A DNA stretch of 64,000 bases, from NCBI GenBank assembly GCA_030533445.1, contig CM060069.1, forward strand, positions 2,016,756-2,080,755. The letters run 5' to 3'. The position numbers and the translations under genes were made by a program. Shown piece by piece: positions 51,868 to 64,000 of the stretch; the stretch's first letter is position 1, and each line of letters begins with the position of its first letter. The stretch is from Cyprinodon diabolis (lineage: Eukaryota > Chordata > Actinopteri > Cyprinodontiformes > Cyprinodontidae). Under the pieces are notes generated by a model that worked only from the letters and a program-made list of their open reading frames with translations, had not been told where the DNA came from and did not search any database.

Positions 51868-54439
51868 AGGGCTCTGCTGGCAGCAGCGGGCACCGTCAGC
51901 CACTTTGATGTCAGGGCTCTGCTGGAAGCAGCGGGCACCATCAGCCACTCCGATGTCAGGGCTCTGCTGGCAGCAGCGGGCACCATCAGCCACTCCGATG
52001 TCAGGGCTCTGTCGGCAGCCTCGGGCACCATCAGCCACTCCGATGTCAGGCTCTGCTGGCAGCAGCGGGCACCATCAGCCACTCCGATGTCAGGCTCTGT
52101 CGGCAGCAGCGGGCACCATCAGCCACTCCGATGTCAGGGCTCTGTCGGCAGCAGCGGACACCATCAGCCACTCCGATGTCAGGGCTCTGTCGGCAGCAGC
52201 GGACACCATCAGCCACTCCGATGTCAGTTCTCTGTCAGTAGCAGCGGGCACCATCAGCCACTCCAATGTCAGGCTCTGCCGGCAGCAGCGGGCACCATCA
52301 GCCACTCCGATGTCAGGGCTCTGTCGGCAGCAGCGAGCACCATCAGCCACTTTGATGTCAGGGCTCTGCTGGAAGCAGCGGGCACCATCAGCCACTCCGA
52401 TGTCAGGGCTCTGTCGGCAGCAGCGAGCACCATCAGCCACTTTGATGTCAGGGCTCTGCTGGAAGCAGCGGGCACCATCAGCCACTCCGAATTCAGGCTC
52501 TGCCGGCAGCAGCGGGCACCATCAGCCACTCCGATGTCAGGCTCTGTCGGCAGCAGCGGGCACCATCAGCCACTCCAATGTCAGGCTCTGCCGGCAGCAG
52601 CGGGCACCATCAGCCACTCCCATGTCAGGCTCTGTCGGCAGCAGTAGCCACCATCAGCACTCCCATGTCAGGCTCTGCCGGCAGCAGCGGGCTGCATCAG
52701 CCACTCAGATGTCAGGCTCTGCCGGCAGCAGCGGGCACCATCAGCCACTCCGATGTCAGGCTCTGCCGGCAGCAGCGGGCACCATCAGTCACTCCGATGT
52801 CAGGCTCTGCCGGCAGCAGCGGGCACCATCATTCACTCCGATGTCAGGCTCTGCCAGCAGCAGCGGGCACCATCAGCCACTCCGATGTCAGGCTCTGCCG
52901 GCAGCAGCGGGCACCATCAGCCACTCCGATGGCAGGGCTCTGCCGGCAGCAGTAGCCACCATCAGCCACTCCGATGTCAGGCTCTGTCGGCAGCAGCGGG
53001 CACCATCAGCCACTCAGATGTCAGGCTCTGCCGGCAGCAGCGGGCACCATCAGCCACTCCGATGTCAGGCTCTGCCGGCAGCAGCGGGCACCATCAGCCA
53101 CTCCCATGTCAGGCTCTGTCGGCAGCAGTAGCCACCATCAGCCACTCCGATGTCAGGCTCTGCCGGCAGCAGCGGGCACCATCATTCACTCCGATGTCAG
53201 GCTCTGCCAGCAGCAGCGGGCACCATCAGCCACTCCGATGTCAGGCTCTGCCGGCAGCAGCGGGCACCATCAGCCACTCCGATGGTAGGGCTCTGCCGGC
53301 AGCAGTAGCCACCATCAGCCACTCCGATGTCAGGCTCTGTCGGCAGCAGCGGGCACCATCAGCCACTCAGATGTCAGGCTCTGCCGGCAGCAGCGGGCAC
53401 CATCAGCCACTCCGATGTCAGGCTCTGCCGGCAGCAGCGGGCACCATCAGCCACTCCGATGTCAGGCTCTGCCGGCAGCAGCGGGCACCATCAGCCACTC
53501 CGATGTCAGGCTCTGCCGGCAGCACAGGGCACCATCAGCCACACCGATGTCAGGGCTTTGCCGGCCGCAGCGGCCACCATCAGCCACTCCCATGTCAGGC
53601 TCTGCCGGCAGCAGCGGGCACAATCAGCCACTCCGATGTCAGGGCTCTGTCGGCAGCAGCGGGCACCATCAGCCACTCCGATGTCAGGGCTCTGCTGGCA
53701 GCAGCGGGCACCATCAGCCACACCGATGTCAGGGCTTTGCCGGCCGCAGCGGCCACCATCAGCCACTCCCATGTCAGGCTCTGCCGGCAGCAGCGGGCAC
53801 AATCAGCCACTCCGATGTCAGGGCTCTGTCGGCAGCAGCGGGCACCATCAGCCACTCCGATGTCAGGGCTCTGCTGGCAGCAGCGGGAACCATCAGCCAC
53901 TCCGATGTCAGGGCTCTGCCGGCAGCAGCGGGCACCATCAGCCACTCCGATGTCAGGGCTCTGCTGGCAGCAGCGGGCACCATCAGCCACTCCGATGTAA
54001 GGGCTCTGCTGGCAGCAGCGGGCACCATCAGCCACTCCGATGTAAGGGGTCTGCTGGCAGCAGCGGGCACCATCAGCCACTCCGATGTCAGGGCTCTGTC
54101 GGCAGCAGCGGGCACCATCAGCCACTCCGATGTCAGGGCTCTGTCGGCAGCAGCGGGCACCATCAGCCACTCTGATGTCAGGCTCTGTCGGCAGCAGTAG
54201 CCACCATCAGCCACTCCGATGTCAGGCTCTGCCGGCAGCAGCGGGCACCATCAGCCACTCCGATGTCAGGGCTCTGTCGGCAGCAGCGGGCACCATCAGC
54301 CACTCTGATGTCAGGGCTCTGTCGGCAGCAGTAGCCACCATCAGCCACTCCGATGTCAGGCTCTGCCGGCAGCAGCGGGCACCATCAGCCACTCCGATGT
54401 CAGGCTCTGTCGGCAGCAGCGGGCACCATCAGCCACTCC

Positions 54440-57400
54440 GATGTCAGGGCTCTGTCGGCAGCAGCGGACACCATCAGCCACTCCGATGTCAGGGCTCTGT
54501 CAGCAGCAGCGGACACCATCAGCCACTCCGATGTCAGGCTCTGCCTGCAGCAGCGGACACCATCAGCCACTCCGATGTCAGGGCTCTGTCGGCAGCAGTG
54601 GGCACCATCAGCCACTCCGATGTCAGGGCTCTGTCGGCAGCAGTAGCCACCATCAGCCACTCCGATGTCAGGGCTCTGTCGGCAGCAGCGGGCACCATCA
54701 GCCACTCCGATGTAAGGGCTCTGCTGGCAGCAGCGGGCACCATCAGCCACTCCGATGTCAGGGCTCTGTCGGCAGCAGCGGGCACCATCACCCACTCCGA
54801 TGTCAGGGCTCTGCTGGCAGCAGCGGGCACCATCAGCCACTCCGATGTAAGGGCTCTGCTGGCAGCAGAGGGCACCATCAGCCACTCCGATGTCAGGGCT
54901 CTGCTGGTAGCAGCGGGCACCATCAGCCACTCCGATGTCAGGGCTCTGTCGGCAGCAGCGGGCACCATCAGCCACTCCGATGTCAGGGCTCTGTCGGCAG
55001 CAGCGGGCACCATCAGCCACTAAAATGTCAGGCTCTGTCGGCAGCAGCGGGCACCATCCGCCACTCCGATGTCAGGCTCTGCCGGCAGCAGCACCATCAG
55101 CCACTCCGATGTCAGGCTCTGCCGGCAGCAGCGGGCACCATCCGCCACTCCGATGTCAGTTCTCTGCCGGCAGCAGCGGGCACCATCAGCCACTCCGATG
55201 TCAGGGCTTTGCCGGCCGCAGCGGCCACCATCAGCCACTCCCATGTCAGGCTCTGCCGGCAGCAGCGGGCACAATCAGCCACTCCGATGTCAGGGCTCTG
55301 TCGGCAGCAGCGGGAACCATCAGCCACTCCGATGTCAGGGCTCTGTCGGCAGCAGCGGGCACCATCAGCCACTCCGATGTCAGGGCTCTGCTGGCAGCAG
55401 CGGGCACCATCAGCCACTCCGATGTCAGGTTCTGCCGGCAGCACAGGGCACCATCAGCCACTCCGATGTCAGGCTCCGCCGGCAGCACAGGGCACCATCA
55501 GCCACTCCGATGTCAGGCTCTGCCGGCAGCAGAGGGCACCATCAGCCACTCCGATGTCAGGCTCTGTCGGCAGCAGCGTGTACCATCAGCCACTCCGATG
55601 TCAGGGCTCTGCCGGCAGCAGAGGGCACCATCAGCCACTCCGATGTCAGGCTCTGCCGGCAGCAGCGTGTACCATCAGCCACTCCGATGTCAGGGCTCTG
55701 CCGGCAGCAGCCTGCACCATCAGCCACTCCGATGTCAGGCTCTGCCGGCAGCAGCGTGTACCATCAGCCACTCCGATGTCAGGCTCTGCCGGCAGCAGCG
55801 GGCACCATCAGCCACTCCGATGTCAGGCTCTGCCGGCAGCAGCGTGTACCATCAGCCACTCCGATGTCAGGCTCTGCCGGCAGCAGAGGGCACCATCAGC
55901 CACTCCGATGTCAGGCTCTGCCGGCAGCAGCGTGTACCATCAGCCACTCCGATGTCAGGGCTCTGCCGGCAGCAGCGGGCACCATCAGCCACTCCGATGT
56001 CAGGCTCTGCCGGCAGCAGCGTGTACCATCAGCCACTCCGATGTCAGGCTCTGCCGGCAGCAGCGGGCACCATCAGCCACTCCGATGTCAGGCTCTGTCG
56101 GCAGCAGTGGCCACCATCAGCCACTCCGATGTCAGGGCTCTGTCGGCAGCAGCGGGCACGTTCAGCCACTCCGATGTCAGGCTCTGTCGGCAGCAGCGGG
56201 CACCATCAGCCACCCCGATGTCAGGCTCTGTCGGCAGCAGTGGCCACCATCAGCCACTCCGATGTCAGGCTCTGCCGGCAGCAGCGGGCACCATCAGCCA
56301 CTCCGATGTCAGTCTCTGCCGGCAGCACAGGGCACCATCAGCCACTCCGATGTCAGGGCTCTGTCGGCAGCAGCGGACACCATCAGCCACTCCGATGTCA
56401 GGGCTCTGTCAGCAGCAGCGGACACCATCAGCCACTCCGATGTCAGGCTCTGCCTGCAGCAGCGGACACCATCAGCCACTCCGATGTCAGGGCTCTGTCG
56501 GCAGCAGTGGGCACCATCAGCCACTCCGATGTCAGGGCTCTGTCGGCAGCAGTAGCCACCATCAGCCACTCCGATGTCAGGGCTCTGTCGGCAGCAGCGG
56601 GCACCATCAGCCACTCCGATGTAAGGGCTCTGCTGGCAGCAGCGGGCACCATCAGCCACTCCGATGTCAGGGCTCTGTCGGCAGCAGCGGGCACCATCAC
56701 CCACTCCGATGTCAGGGCTCTGCTGGCAGCAGCGGGCACCATCAGCCACTCCGATGTAAGGGCTCTGCTGGCAGCAGAGGGCACCATCAGCCACTCCGAT
56801 GTCAGGGCTCTGCTGGTAGCAGCGGGCACCATCAGCCACTCCGATGTCAGGGCTCTGTCGGCAGCAGCGGGCACCATCAGCCACTCCGATGTCAGGGCTC
56901 TGTCGGCAGCAGCGGGCACCATCAGCCACTAAAATGTCAGGCTCTGTCGGCAGCAGCGGGCACCATCCGCCACTCCGATGTCAGGCTCTGCCGGCAGCAG
57001 CACCATCAGCCACTCCGATGTCAGGCTCTGCCGGCAGCAGCGGGCACCATCCGCCACTCCGATGTCAGTTCTCTGCCGGCAGCAGCGGGCACCATCAGCC
57101 ACTCCGATGTCAGGGCTTTGCCGGCCGCAGCGGCCACCATCAGCCACTCCCATGTCAGGCTCTGCCGGCAGCAGCGGGCACAATCAGCCACTCCGATGTC
57201 AGGGCTCTGTCGGCAGCAGCGGGAACCATCAGCCACTCCGATGTCAGGGCTCTGTCGGCAGCAGCGGGCACCATCAGCCACTCCGATGTCAGGGCTCTGC
57301 TGGCAGCAGCGGGCACCATCAGCCACTCCGATGTCAGGTTCTGCCGGCAGCACAGGGCACCATCAGCCACTCCGATGTCAGGCTCCGCCGGCAGCACAGG

Positions 57401-58260
57401 GCACCATCAGCCACTCCGATGTCAGGCTCTGCCGGCAGCAGAGGGCACCATCAGCCACTCCGATGTCAGGCTCTGTCGGCAGCAGCGTGTACCATCAGCC
57501 ACTCCGATGTCAGGGCTCTGCCGGCAGCAGAGGGCACCATCAGCCACTCCGATGTCAGGCTCTGCCGGCAGCAGCGTGTACCATCAGCCACTCCGATGTC
57601 AGGGCTCTGCCGGCAGCAGCGGGCACCATCAGCCACTCCGATGTCAGGCTCTGCCGGCAGCAGCGTGTACCATCAGCCACTCCGATGTCAGGCTCTGCCG
57701 GCAGCAGCGGGCACCATCAGCCACTCCGATGTCAGGCTCTGCCGGCAGCAGCGTGTACCATCAGCCACTCCGATGTCAGGCTCTGCCGGCAGCAGAGGGC
57801 ACCATCAGCCACTCCGATGTCAGGCTCTGCCGGCAGCAGCGTGTACCATCAGCCACTCCGATGTCAGGGCTCTGCCGGCAGCAGCGGGCACCATCAGCCA
57901 CTCCGATGTCAGGCTCTGCCGGCAGCAGCGTGTACCATCAGCCACTCCGATGTCAGGCTCTGCCGGCAGCAGCGGGCACCATCAGCCACTCCGATGTCAG
58001 GCTCTGTCGGCAGCAGTGGCCACCATCAGCCACTCCGATGTCAGGGCTCTGTCGGCAGCAGCGGGCACGTTCAGCCACTCCGATGTCAGGCTCTGTCGGC
58101 AGCAGCGGGCACCATCAGCCACCCCGATGTCAGGCTCTGTCGGCAGCAGTGGCCACCATCAGCCACTCCGATGTCAGGCTCTGCCGGCAGCAGCGGGCAC
58201 CATCAGCCACTCCGATGTCAGTCTCTGCCGGCAGCACAGGGCACCATCAGCCACTCCGAT
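54440..58260 (+). repeat. 1,909-bp higher-order repeat, two copies
   Basis: The marker TAAAATG (replacing TCCGATG) lies at 55021 and 56930, 1,909 bp apart. Each copy carries the same cluster of GCGTGTACCATC units (about 55570-56030 and 57480-57940). The longest open frame of the array, 55069-58686, spans this block because 44-bp and 45-bp units happen to avoid stops. Confidence 0.9.
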
Positions 58261-58749
58261 GTCAGGGCTCTGCCGGCAGCAGCTGGCACCATCAGCCACT
58301 CCAATGTCAGGGGTCTGTCGGCAGCAGCGGGCACCATCAGCCACTCCGATGTCAGGCTCTGTCAGCAGCAGCGGGCACCATCAGCCACTCCGATTTCAGG
58401 CTCTGCCGGCAGCACAGGGCACCATCAGCCACTCCGATGTCAGGGCTCTGCCGGCAGCAGCGGGCACCATCAGCCACTCCGATGTCAGGGCTCTGTCGGC
58501 AGCAGCGGGCACCATCAGCCACTCCGATGTCAGGGCTCTGTCGGCAGCAGCGGGCACCATCAGCCACTCCGATGTCAGGGCTCTGTCGGCAGCAGCGGGC
58601 ACCATCAGCCACTCCGATGTCAGGCTCCGCCGGCAGCAGCGGGCACCATCAGCCACTCCGATGTCAGGCTCTGTCGGCAGCAGTAGCCACCATCAGCCAC
58701 TGATGTCAGGCTCTGCCGGCAGCAGCGGGCACCATCAGCCACTCCGATG

Positions 58750-61700
58750 TCAGGCTCTGTCAGCAGCAGCGGGCACCATCAGCCACTCCGATGTCAGGGC
58801 TCTGCCGGCAGCAGCGGGCACCATCAGCCACTCCGATGTCAGGCTCTGCCGGCAGCACAGGGCACCATCAGCCACTCCGATGTCAGGGCTCTGCTGGCAG
58901 CAGCGGGCACCATCAGCCACACCGATGTCAGGGCTTTGCCGGCCGCAGCGGCCACCATCAGCCACTCCCATGTCAGGCTCTGCCGGCAGCAGCGGGCACA
59001 ATCAGCCACTCCGATGTCAGGGCTCTGTCGGCAGCAGCGGGAACCATCAGCCACTCCGATGTCAGGGCTCTGCTGGCAGCAGCGGGCACCATCAGCCACT
59101 CCGATGTAAGGGCTCTGCTGGCAGCAGCGGGCACCATCAGCCACTCCGATGTAAGGGCTCTGCTGGCAGCAGCGGGCACCATCAGCCACTCCGATGTAAG
59201 GGCTCTGCTGGTAGCAGCGGGCACCATCAGCCACTCCGATGTCAGGCTCTGCCGGCAGCACAGGGCACCATCAGCCACTCCGATGTCAGGGCTCTGCTGG
59301 CAGCAGCGGGCACCATCAGCCACACCGATGTCAGGGCTTTGCCGGCCGCAGCGGCCACCATCAGCCACTCCCATGTCAGGCTCTGCCGGCAGCAGCGGGC
59401 ACAATCAGCCACTCCGATGTCAGGGCTCTGTCGGCAGCAGCGGGAACCATCAGCCACTCCGATGTCAGGGCTCTGCTGGCAGCAGCGGGCACCATCAGCC
59501 ACTCCGATGTAAGGGCTCTGCTGGCAGCAGCGGGCACCATCAGCCACTCCGATGTAAGGGCTCTGCTGGCAGCAGCGGGCACCATCAGCCACTCCGATGT
59601 CAGGGCTCTGCTGGTAGCAGCGGGCACCATCAGCCACTCCGATGTAAGGGGTCTGCTGGCAGCAGCGGGCACCATTAACCACTCCGATGTCAGGCTCTGT
59701 CGGCAGCAGTAGCCACCATCAGCCACTCCGATGTCAGGCTCTGTCGGCAGCAGCGGGCACCATCAGCCACTCCGATGTCAGGGCTCTGCTGGCAGCAGCA
59801 CCATCAGCCACTCCGATGTCAGGGCTCTGTCGGCAGCAGTGGGCACCATCAGCCACTCCGATGTCAGGCTCTGTCGGCAGCAGTAGCCACCATCAGCCAC
59901 TCCGATGTCAGGGCTCTGTCGGCAGCAGCGGACACCATCAGCCACTCCGAGGTCAGGCTCTGTCGGCAGCAGCGGGCACCATCAGCCACTCCGATGTCAG
60001 GCTCTGCCGGCAGCAGCGGGCACCATCAGCCACTCCGATGTCAGGCTCTGTCGGCAGCAGCGGGCACCATCAGCCACTCCGATGTCAGGGCTCTGTCGGC
60101 AGCAGCGGACACCATCAGCCACTCCGATGTCAGGGCTCTGCTGGCAGCAGCACCATCAGCCACTCCGATGTCAGGGCTCTGTCGGCAGCAGTGGGCACCA
60201 TCAGCCACTCCGATGTCAGGGCTCTGCTGGCAGCAGCGGGCACCGTCAGCCACTCCGATGTCAGGGCTCTGCTGGCAGCGGCGGGCACCATCAGCCACTC
60301 CGATGTAAGGGCTCTGCTGGCAGCAGCGGGCACCATCAGCCACTCCGATGTAAGGGCTCTGCTGGCAGCAGCGGGCACCATCAGCCACTCCGATGTCAGG
60401 CTCTGTCGGCAGCAGCGGGCACCATCACCCACTCCGATGTCAGGGCTCTGTCGGCAGCAGCGGGAACCATCAGCCACTCTGATGTCAGGGCTCTGTCGGC
60501 AGCAGCGGGCACCAACAGCCACTCCGATGTCAGGGCTCTGCTGGCAGCAGCGGGCACCATCAGCCACTCTGATGTCAGGGCTCTGCTGGTAGCAGCGGGC
60601 ACCATCAGCCACTCCGATGTCAGGGCTCTGCTGGTAGCAGCGGGCACCATCAGCCACTCCGATGTAAGGGCTCTGCTGGCAGCAGCGGGCACCATCAGCC
60701 ACTCCGATGTAAGGGCTCTGCTGGCAGCAGCGGGCACCATCAGCCACTCCGATGTCAGGCTCTGTCGGCAGCAGCGGGCACCATCACCCACTCCGATGTC
60801 AGGGCTCTGTCGGCAGCAGCGGGAACCATCAGCCACTCCGATGTCAGGCTCTGCCGGCAGCACAGGGCACCATCAGCCACTCCGATGTCAGGGCTCTGCT
60901 GGCAGCAGCGGGCACCATCAGCCACACCGATGTCAGGGCTTTGCCGGCCGCAGCGGCCACCATCAGCCACTCCCATGTCAGGCTCTGCCGGCAGCAGCGG
61001 GCACAATCAGCCACTCCGATGTCAGGGCTCTGTCGGCAGCAGCGGGAACCATCAGCCACTCCGATGTCAGGGCTCTGCTGGCAGCAGCGGGCACCATCAG
61101 CCACTCCGATGTAAGGGCTCTGCTGGCAGCAGCGGGCACCATCAGCCACTCCGATGTAAGGGCTCTGCTGGCAGCAGCGGGCACCATCAGCCACTCCGAT
61201 GTCAGGGCTCTGCTGGTAGCAGCGGGCACCATCAGCCACTCCGATGTAAGGGGTCTGCTGGCAGCAGCGGGCACCATTAACCACTCCGATGTCAGGCTCT
61301 GTCGGCAGCAGTAGCCACCATCAGCCACTCCGATGTCAGGCTCTGTCGGCAGCAGCGGGCACCATCAGCCACTCCGATGTCAGGGCTCTGCTGGCAGCAG
61401 CACCATCAGCCACTCCGATGTCAGGGCTCTGTCGGCAGCAGTGGGCACCATCAGCCACTCCGATGTCAGGCTCTGTCGGCAGCAGTAGCCACCATCAGCC
61501 ACTCCGATGTCAGGGCTCTGTCGGCAGCAGCGGACACCATCAGCCACTCCGATGTCAGGCTCTGTCGGCAGCAGTAGCCACCATCAGCCACTCCGATGTC
61601 AGGCTCTGCCGGCAGCAGCGGGCACCATCAGCCACTCCGATGTCAGGCTCTGTCGGCAGCAGCGGGCACCATCAGCCACTCCGATGTCAGGGCTCTGTCG

Positions 61701-62680
61701 GCAGCAGCGGACACCATCAGCCACTCCGATGTCAGGGCTCTGCTGGCAGCAGCACCATCAGCCACTCCGATGTCAGGGCTCTGTCGGCAGCAGTGGGCAC
61801 CATCAGCCACTCCGATGTCAGGGCTCTGCTGGCAGCAGCGGGCACCGTCAGCCACTCCGATGTCAGGGCTCTGCTGGCAGCGGCGGGCACCATCAGCCAC
61901 TCCGATGTAAGGGCTCTGCTGGCAGCAGCGGGCACCATCAGCCACTCCGATGTAAGGGCTCTGCTGGCAGCAGCGGGCACCATCAGCCACTCCGATGTCA
62001 GGCTCTGTCGGCAGCAGCGGGCACCATCACCCACTCCGATGTCAGGGCTCTGTCGGCAGCAGCGGGAACCATCAGCCACTCCGATGTCAGGGCTCTGTCG
62101 GCAGCAGCGGGCACCAACAGCCACTCCGATGTCAGGGCTCTGCTGGCAGCAGCGGGCACCATCAGCCACTCTGATGTCAGGGCTCTGCTGGTAGCAGCGG
62201 GCACCATCAGCCACTCCGATGTCAGGGCTCTGCTGGTAGCAGCGGGCACCATCAGCCACTCCGATGTAAGGGCTCTGCTGGCAGCAGCGGGCACCATCAG
62301 CCACTCCGATGTAAGGGCTCTGCTGGCAGCAGCGGGCACCATCAGCCACTCCGATGTCAGGCTCTGTCGGCAGCAGCGGGCACCATCACCCACTCCGATG
62401 TCAGGGCTCTGTCGGCAGCAGCGGGAACCATCAGCCACTCCGATGTCAGGGCTCTGTCGGCAGCAGCGGGCACCAACAGCCACTCCGATGTCAGGGCTCT
62501 GCTGGCAGCAGCGGGCACCATCAGCCACTCTGATGTCAGGGCTCTGCTGGTAGCAGCGGGCACCATCAGCCACTCCGATGTCAGGGCTCTGCTGGTAGCA
62601 GCGGGCACCATCAGCCACTCCGATGTAAGGGGTCTGCTGGCAGCAGCGGGCACCATCAACCACTCCGATGTCAGGCTCTG
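58750..62680 (+). repeat. 403-bp and 1,602-bp overlapping higher-order repeats
   Basis: GGGCACAATCAGCC recurs 403 bp apart (ACAATCAGCC at 58998 and 59401). The rare ACCATTAACC lies at 59671 and 61273, 1,602 bp apart, and a CGGCGGGCAC unit at 60279 and 61881 has the same spacing. The smaller duplication lies at the left edge of the larger block. Confidence 0.88.
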
Positions 62681-63300
62681 TCGGCAGCAGTAGCCACCAT
62701 CAGCCACTCCGATGTCAGGCTCTGCCGGCAGCAGCGGGCACCATCAGCCACTCCGATGTCAGGCTCTGTCGGCAGCAGCGGGCACCATCAGCCACTCCGA
62801 TGTCAGGGCTCTGTCGGCAGCAGCGGACACCATCAGCCACTCCGATGTCAGGGCTCTGCTGGCAGCAGCACCATCAGCCACTCCGATGTCAGGGCTCTGT
62901 CGGCAGCAGTGGGCACCATCAGCCACTCCGATGTCAGGGCTCTGCTGGCAGCAGCGGGCACCGTCAGCCACTCCGATGTCAGGGCTCTGCTGGCAGCGGC
63001 GGGCACCATCAGCCACTCCGATGTAAGGGCTCTGCTGGCAGCAGCGGGCACCATCAGCCACTCCGATGTAAGGGCTCTGCTGGCAGCAGCGGGCACCATC
63101 AGCCACTCCGATGTCAGGCTCTGTCGGCAGCAGCGGGCACCATCACCCACTCCGATGTCAGGGCTCTGTCGGCAGCAGCGGGAACCATCAGCCACTCCGA
63201 TGTCAGGGCTCTGTCGGCAGCAGCGGGCACCAACAGCCACTCCGATGTCAGGGCTCTGCTGGCAGCAGCGGGCACCATCAGCCACTCTGATGTCAGGGCT
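61600..63300 (+). repeat. 1,116-bp higher-order repeat
   Basis: The CGGCGGGCAC marker recurs at 61881 and 62997, 1,116 bp apart, with the same GTAAGG, GGAACC and ACCAACAGCC units following. It is a third, partial copy of the 1,602-bp block. Confidence 0.85.
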
Positions 63301-64000
63301 CTGCTGGTAGCAGCGGGCACCATCAGCCACTCCGATGTCAGGGCTCTGCTGGCAGCAGCGGGCACCATCAGCCACTCCGATGTCAGGGCTCTGCTGGTAG
63401 CAGCGGGCACCAACAGCCACTCCGATGTCAGGGCTCTGCTGGCAGCAGAGGGCACCATCAGCCACTCCGATGTCAGGGCTCTGCTGGTAGCAGCGGGCAC
63501 CATCAGCCACTCCGATGTCAGGGCTCTGTCGGCAGCAGCGGGCACCATCACCCACTCCGATGTCAGGGCTCTGTCGGCAGCAGCGGGCACCATCCGCCAC
63601 TCCGATGTCAGGCTCTGCCGGCAGCAGCACCATCAGCCACTCCGATGTCAGGGCTCTGCCGGCAGCAGCGGGCACCATCCGCCACTCCGATGTCAGGGCT
63701 CTGCCGGCAGCAGCGGGCACCATCAGCCACTCCGATGTCAGGCTCTGCCGGCAGCAGCACCATCAGCCACTCCGATGTCAGGGCTCTGCCGGCAGCAGCG
63801 GGCACCATCCGCCACTCCGATGTCAGTTCTCTGCCGGCAGCAGCGGGCACCATCAGCCACTCCCATGTCAGGCTCTGCCGGCAGCAGCGGGCACAATCAG
63901 CCACTCCGATGTCAGGGCTCTGTCGGCAGCAGCGGAACCATCAGCCACTCCGATGTCAGGGCTCTGTCGGCAGCAGCGGGCACCATCAGCCACTCCGATG

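Larger units (their letters stand above)
19702..64000 (+). repeat. 44/45-bp satellite array, over 44 kb, about 1,000 units
   Basis: A typical unit is 20935-20978 (44 bp): GCCACTCCGATGTCAGG, a CTCTG, a TGCCGGCA or TGTCGGCA core, then AGCAGCGGGCACCATCA. A common 45-bp form has one more G (CAGGGCTCTG). Other forms are 34 bp (AGCAGCGGGC lost), 40 bp (GGGC lost), 41 bp (CCG lost from ACTCCGATG) and 55 bp (an added GGCCCTCTGTC-type 11-mer). Three 44-bp units make a 132-bp, 44-codon period through all frames; 45-bp units give a 15-residue period in one frame. Stops come only from variants such as GTAGCC and GTAAGG, so long open frames (up to 1,205 codons at 55069-58686) arise by chance. I know no family with this unit. 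It runs past the window end. Confidence 0.95.

Noticed and set aside
55069..58686. A 1,205-codon open frame in the 44/45-bp array, and many shorter ones on both strands
   Set aside because: They follow from stop-free repeat units. The same DNA is open in several frames, and starts are just the ATG in CCGATGTCAGG.
19702..64000. CRISPR array
   Set aside because: The units are head-to-tail with no unique spacers, and the context is a vertebrate genome.

Overview
This window looks like a repeat-rich, gene-poor piece of a teleost (probably percomorph) fish genome. Reasons: a Ty3/Gypsy element of the Gmr1-like type, a fish-type LINE 3' end running into a GGAT tail, fish-type LTRs, an interspersed repeat common in percomorphs, and no bacterial gene organisation. 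I see no convincing host gene.

Layout: (1) 1-803, unique sequence with two stray inverted copies of an 18-bp unit. (2) 804-2939, an 18-bp CpG-dense minisatellite of about 118 units. (3) 2940-7222, unique or AT-rich sequence with a solo LTR (4730-5240, flanked by a 5-bp duplication) and a related LTR fragment (about 5540-5732). (4) 7223-7332, a probable LINE 3' end, followed by a 6.6-kb GGAT/GAT array (7333-13912) that probably grew from the LINE tail. (5) 13913-16683, unique sequence plus a fish interspersed repeat and an inverted-repeat structure. (6) 16684-19701, the 5' part of a Gmr1-like Gypsy retrotransposon: candidate 5' LTR, tRNA-Leu-type primer binding site, Gag with a SCAN-like domain and zinc knuckle, aspartic protease, then integrase with no reverse transcriptase in front of it. 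It is cut inside the integrase catalytic core. (7) 19702-64000, a GC-rich 44/45-bp satellite of about 1,000 units that runs off the right edge.

The most notable structure is the 44/45-bp array. It is built by nested amplification, with directly duplicated blocks of 343, 403, 490, 663, 1036, 1116, 1349, 1465, 1602, 1909 and 5307 bp. It also has local variant zones, and many of its variants look like CpG decay. The array starts exactly where the retrotransposon integrase is broken and supplies the stop codon of the truncated pol frame. The very long open frames inside all three arrays follow from stop-free repeat units and should not be annotated as proteins.
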